Source of the DNA: UBA4459 sp963776205
Lineage (GTDB): Bacteria; Bacteroidota; Bacteroidia; Bacteroidales; F082
Length of the DNA: 64,000 bases
NCBI GenBank assembly: GCA_963776205.1
Contig: CAVZLR010000004.1
Coordinates: 372,001-436,000 of the forward strand
Direction of reading: 5' to 3'
A program made the position numbers and the translations under genes. Positions 61,791-64,000 of the stretch are shown piece after piece. The notes beneath the pieces were generated by a model that made no database searches, had not been told where the DNA came from, and saw only the letters and a program-made list of their open reading frames with translations. How positions within the stretch are numbered: the first letter of the stretch is position 1; the number at the start of each line of letters is the position of its first letter.

Positions 61791-64000
61791 TTATTCTATT
61801 CTATTTGGTTTTTGATCATCATCCGAAGCATCTTTTTTAAAACCAGGCATTTTTATATCTTGCTCTGTAACATCCTTATAATCCTTATCAATAGATTTGA
61901 TATACAAATCGCGTTGCGGGAAAGGGATTTTTATACCTGCTTCTTCCAGTGCATCATAGATCGACATTGCTACCTGGCTTTTTGTTGATAATCCGATATC
62001 AAAAGGTACCCAAAACCTTATCTTAAAATTTAAAGAGCTTTCTCCAAAACCTTCAAACGTGGCCCAGGGAGATGGTGTTTCAAGCACATTTACATGCTCG
62101 CTGGCTGCTTTTAATAAAATCTCCATCACCTGGTGCGGATCAGAACCATAAGCAACACCTACTTGTATATCTCTCCTTTTTTTGCGGTCAGAAAGTGTCC
62201 AGTTAATAAGCTCTTTCGAGATTAAATTTCCATTAGGTACAATTACATCAGATCCATCAAAAGTTTCCACGTTACTAGCCCTAACACCAATCGATGTAAC
62301 AGTACCCATTAAAGAACCAACCTCAATTACGTCACCAACCTGAATAGGCCTTTCAAATGCCAAAACGAGGCCTGCAATGAAATTATATACAATGTTTTGA
62401 AGACCAAAGCCAATACCTACGCCAAGAGCACCTGCAATAAGTCCGAATTTCCCCAAATCGATTCCAGCAGCGGAGAGAACGAAGTAGATACCAAATCCAA
62501 CAATTGTATATTTGATTACCATTGAGATTGCTCCCGGTACACCTCTTGGTAATCGAACTCTTGGGAATATCTCTTTGTTAAGTACCGCACCTACAATTCG
62601 AACAACAGCAACTATTATTGCTATGATAAGAATTACAGTTATTATTACGCCTAACGATATTGTAGTATTACTGACTTTCCAACTGATTTCAAATATTCCA
62701 TTAATCCATTCCCAAAAGATCTTATTGAATCCGAGATCTTTAATAATCGCATTAAACCAATAAATAATTGTTATGATTGTTATAGCTGAAGTAAACCAAT
62801 ATAAAATTTGGCTCTTATGCTCTTTAATAATATTTGATTTCTGAAGAAATTTGGTTTGAAATGATAAAACTACAATGCTATTAAGTATTAAAGTAAGCAT
62901 AATTAAAATTATAACATTGAAAATGGCATTTGTAACAGTTTTGATTAATAGCATTGATAAGTCAACATAACCAAAAGTATTTCCAATTGTTGCCACAACA
63001 AGCATGAGAATGAATAAAGGAACCAGGTAGTTAAATATATTCCAATATGAAAGTTTTAATAAATTTCTCAATCGGTCAGTCTGTTTAAATAGGAATAAAA
63101 GCATCAAACCAGCTGCCAGAGCTTCAAAGTATACAAATATCCTTGAAAAGAGTCCACGTCCATCCAGAACAATTAAGATTTCAGAAAAGAAAAATATAGT
63201 TAGTATGCTGAAAACGACTTTAAATAAGCTTTTCTTACTAAATAGGAAAGGAAAGTAAAAGAAACTCGCTATGAGCATACCAAACCTTAATATTTCATTA
63301 ATAACTGAAGGACGAATCGGATAAAACCAAACCGATGAGTAGAGAGTTAAAAATATAGCCGTAATAAGATAAGTCATGGTGACCTTTTTAGCTGTTGAGA
63401 TATCAGCGTTGTTGTCTTCGAACTTAAATGCAATGCGATTAAGATAGAAGATGAGCACCAAAAGAATAATTAATAATAAAGACTGGAAGATGAGTTGTAC
63501 ATAGTAATCTTGGAAAAAAACAGCTAAATCATTTTTAGATTTTTTAAGGTAAATTCTATATTGGTTTTCTGCAGTTTTAATATTTCCTATAGAATCTGAC
63601 ATCGCCCATATGGAAGGCCTATCTTTATTGAGATAAGTTAACCTTAGGGCAGAATTTTCCAAATCTAATAGATTAATGATATCATCAACTTCTAATTTAA
63701 ACTCAGTAATATTATTTTGATTTAAATAAATTTGATTTTGCTTATTTCTTACTTCATTATTTATATCTGTTATATCCTTTAGGGTATTTTGTATACTGAT
63801 TTTTAACTGTTCTACAGCATTTTCTATATTAGCCTGTTCTAAACTTAACGTCCATTGCCGGAGCATTAGGTCTGTTTTTGCTACTAGATTTTCAACATCA
63901 GAACTTCTCGAATTAAATTTTAGTTTCCATGATTCCAAATTCATATTTACTTTTTCCCAATCTTTTTTAGCATCTAATATTTCCCGTTCGGTTAAAGAGC
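61791..64000 (-). CDS. Large MscS-family mechanosensitive channel (partial)
   Basis: The gene runs off the right edge; the frame is open to base 64000 with SLTEREILDAKKDWEKV upstream of the first in-window ATG at 63944. An N-terminal coiled-coil, probably periplasmic (NEVRNKQNQIYLNQNNI), precedes about ten membrane segments. The C-terminal MscS core reads GLIAGALGVGIGFGLQNIVY for the pore helix, AFERPIQVGDVIEVG and NGNLISKELINWTLSD for the beta domain, then EAGIKIPFPQRDLYI. At least 736 residues are present. The architecture resembles MscK/YbdG-like large channels that release solutes in osmotic downshock. The frame is intact throughout. Confidence 0.9.
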   Translation of the reverse strand, partial: SLTEREILDAKKDWEKVNMNLESWKLKFNSRSSDVENLVAKTDLMLRQWTLSLEQANIENAVEQLKISIQNTLKDITDINNEVRNKQNQIYLNQNNITEFKLEVDDIINLLDLENSALRLTYLNKDRPSIWAMSDSIGNIKTAENQYRIYLKKSKNDLAVFFQDYYVQLIFQSLLLIILLVLIFYLNRIAFKFEDNNADISTAKKVTMTYLITAIFLTLYSSVWFYPIRPSVINEILRFGMLIASFFYFPFLFSKKSLFKVVFSILTIFFFSEILIVLDGRGLFSRIFVYFEALAAGLMLLFLFKQTDRLRNLLKLSYWNIFNYLVPLFILMLVVATIGNTFGYVDLSMLLIKTVTNAIFNVIILIMLTLILNSIVVLSFQTKFLQKSNIIKEHKSQILYWFTSAITIITIIYWFNAIIKDLGFNKIFWEWINGIFEISWKVSNTTISLGVIITVILIIAIIVAVVRIVGAVLNKEIFPRVRLPRGVPGAISMVIKYTIVGFGIYFVLSAAGIDLGKFGLIAGALGVGIGFGLQNIVYNFIAGLVLAFERPIQVGDVIEVGSLMGTVTSIGVRASNVETFDGSDVIVPNGNLISKELINWTLSDRKKRRDIQVGVAYGSDPHQVMEILLKAASEHVNVLETPSPWATFEGFGESSLNFKIRFWVPFDIGLSTKSQVAMSIYDALEEAGIKIPFPQRDLYIKSIDKDYKDVTEQDIKMPGFKKDASDDDQKPNRIE

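Overview
The window looks like chromosomal DNA of a Bacteroidota bacterium, probably an uncultured relative of Bacteroidales/Marinilabiliales; the order is inference. It is AT-rich. It carries lineage-typical genes: PorQ of the type IX secretion system, a subtilase with a C-terminal sorting domain, DUF3276, DUF3078, DUF4293, DUF5683, a Rho with a long charged N-terminal insertion, and a GldI-like FKBP lipoprotein beside NrnA. The Bacteroidota -7 promoter element TAnnTTTG precedes most transcription units. I see no rRNA, tRNA, CRISPR array, insertion sequence or prophage.

The dominant technical feature is a high density of single-base indels. About two thirds of the genes are split over two or more frames, including many that are normally essential (parE, nusB, ispH, lepB, ftsK, dapB, trmD, rho). 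The protein resumes in another frame with no residues lost, so I treat these as sequencing or assembly errors and annotate each gene across its full span. They are not called pseudogenes.

Layout. 1-4.2 kb: SDR oxidoreductase, histone-deacetylase-fold hydrolase, a beta-propeller protein and a lipoprotein. 4.2-7.2 kb: ttcA-like and parE on the minus strand, then a small membrane protein. 7.3-13.3 kb: a surface-polysaccharide patch with an asparagine-synthetase-like protein, flippase, methyltransferase and a GT2/sugar-transferase fusion. 13.4-21.2 kb: nusB, aconitase, a DUF2807 lipoprotein, porQ, ispH, recF and dciA. 21.2-32 kb: FAH hydrolase, exonuclease, DUF3276, then parA-parB-DUF5683-dapB-lipoprotein-lepB-ftsK-lolA, covering chromosome partitioning, cell-wall precursor supply and secretion. 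32-36.6 kb: a thiamine/NAD-precursor cassette (YkoF-like, PnuC, NadR-like kinase), a GT4 and an Mpl-type ligase. 36.6-46.5 kb: rho, DUF4293, phosphodiesterase, DUF3078, TonB-like, rmuC, rlmB, rplS and trmD. 47-51.2 kb: an arsenic operon (arsR, small thioredoxin, arsF, arsG, arsC, arsM, acr3) with two matching operator-like sites. 51.3-55 kb: secreted M1 peptidase and T9SS subtilase. 55-61.8 kb: palindrome-rich intergenic DNA, an XRE regulator, ndk, nrnA, gldI-like, a 16-repeat TPR protein and a two-domain FKBP lipoprotein. The window ends inside a large MscS-family channel.

Most of the window is ordinary core genome. The best leads are the paired ars operators, the GT2/sugar-transferase fusion with a reduced catalytic core, the palindrome-rich region ahead of the XRE regulator, the unexplained C-terminal extension on RlmB, and the long near-identical TPR array.
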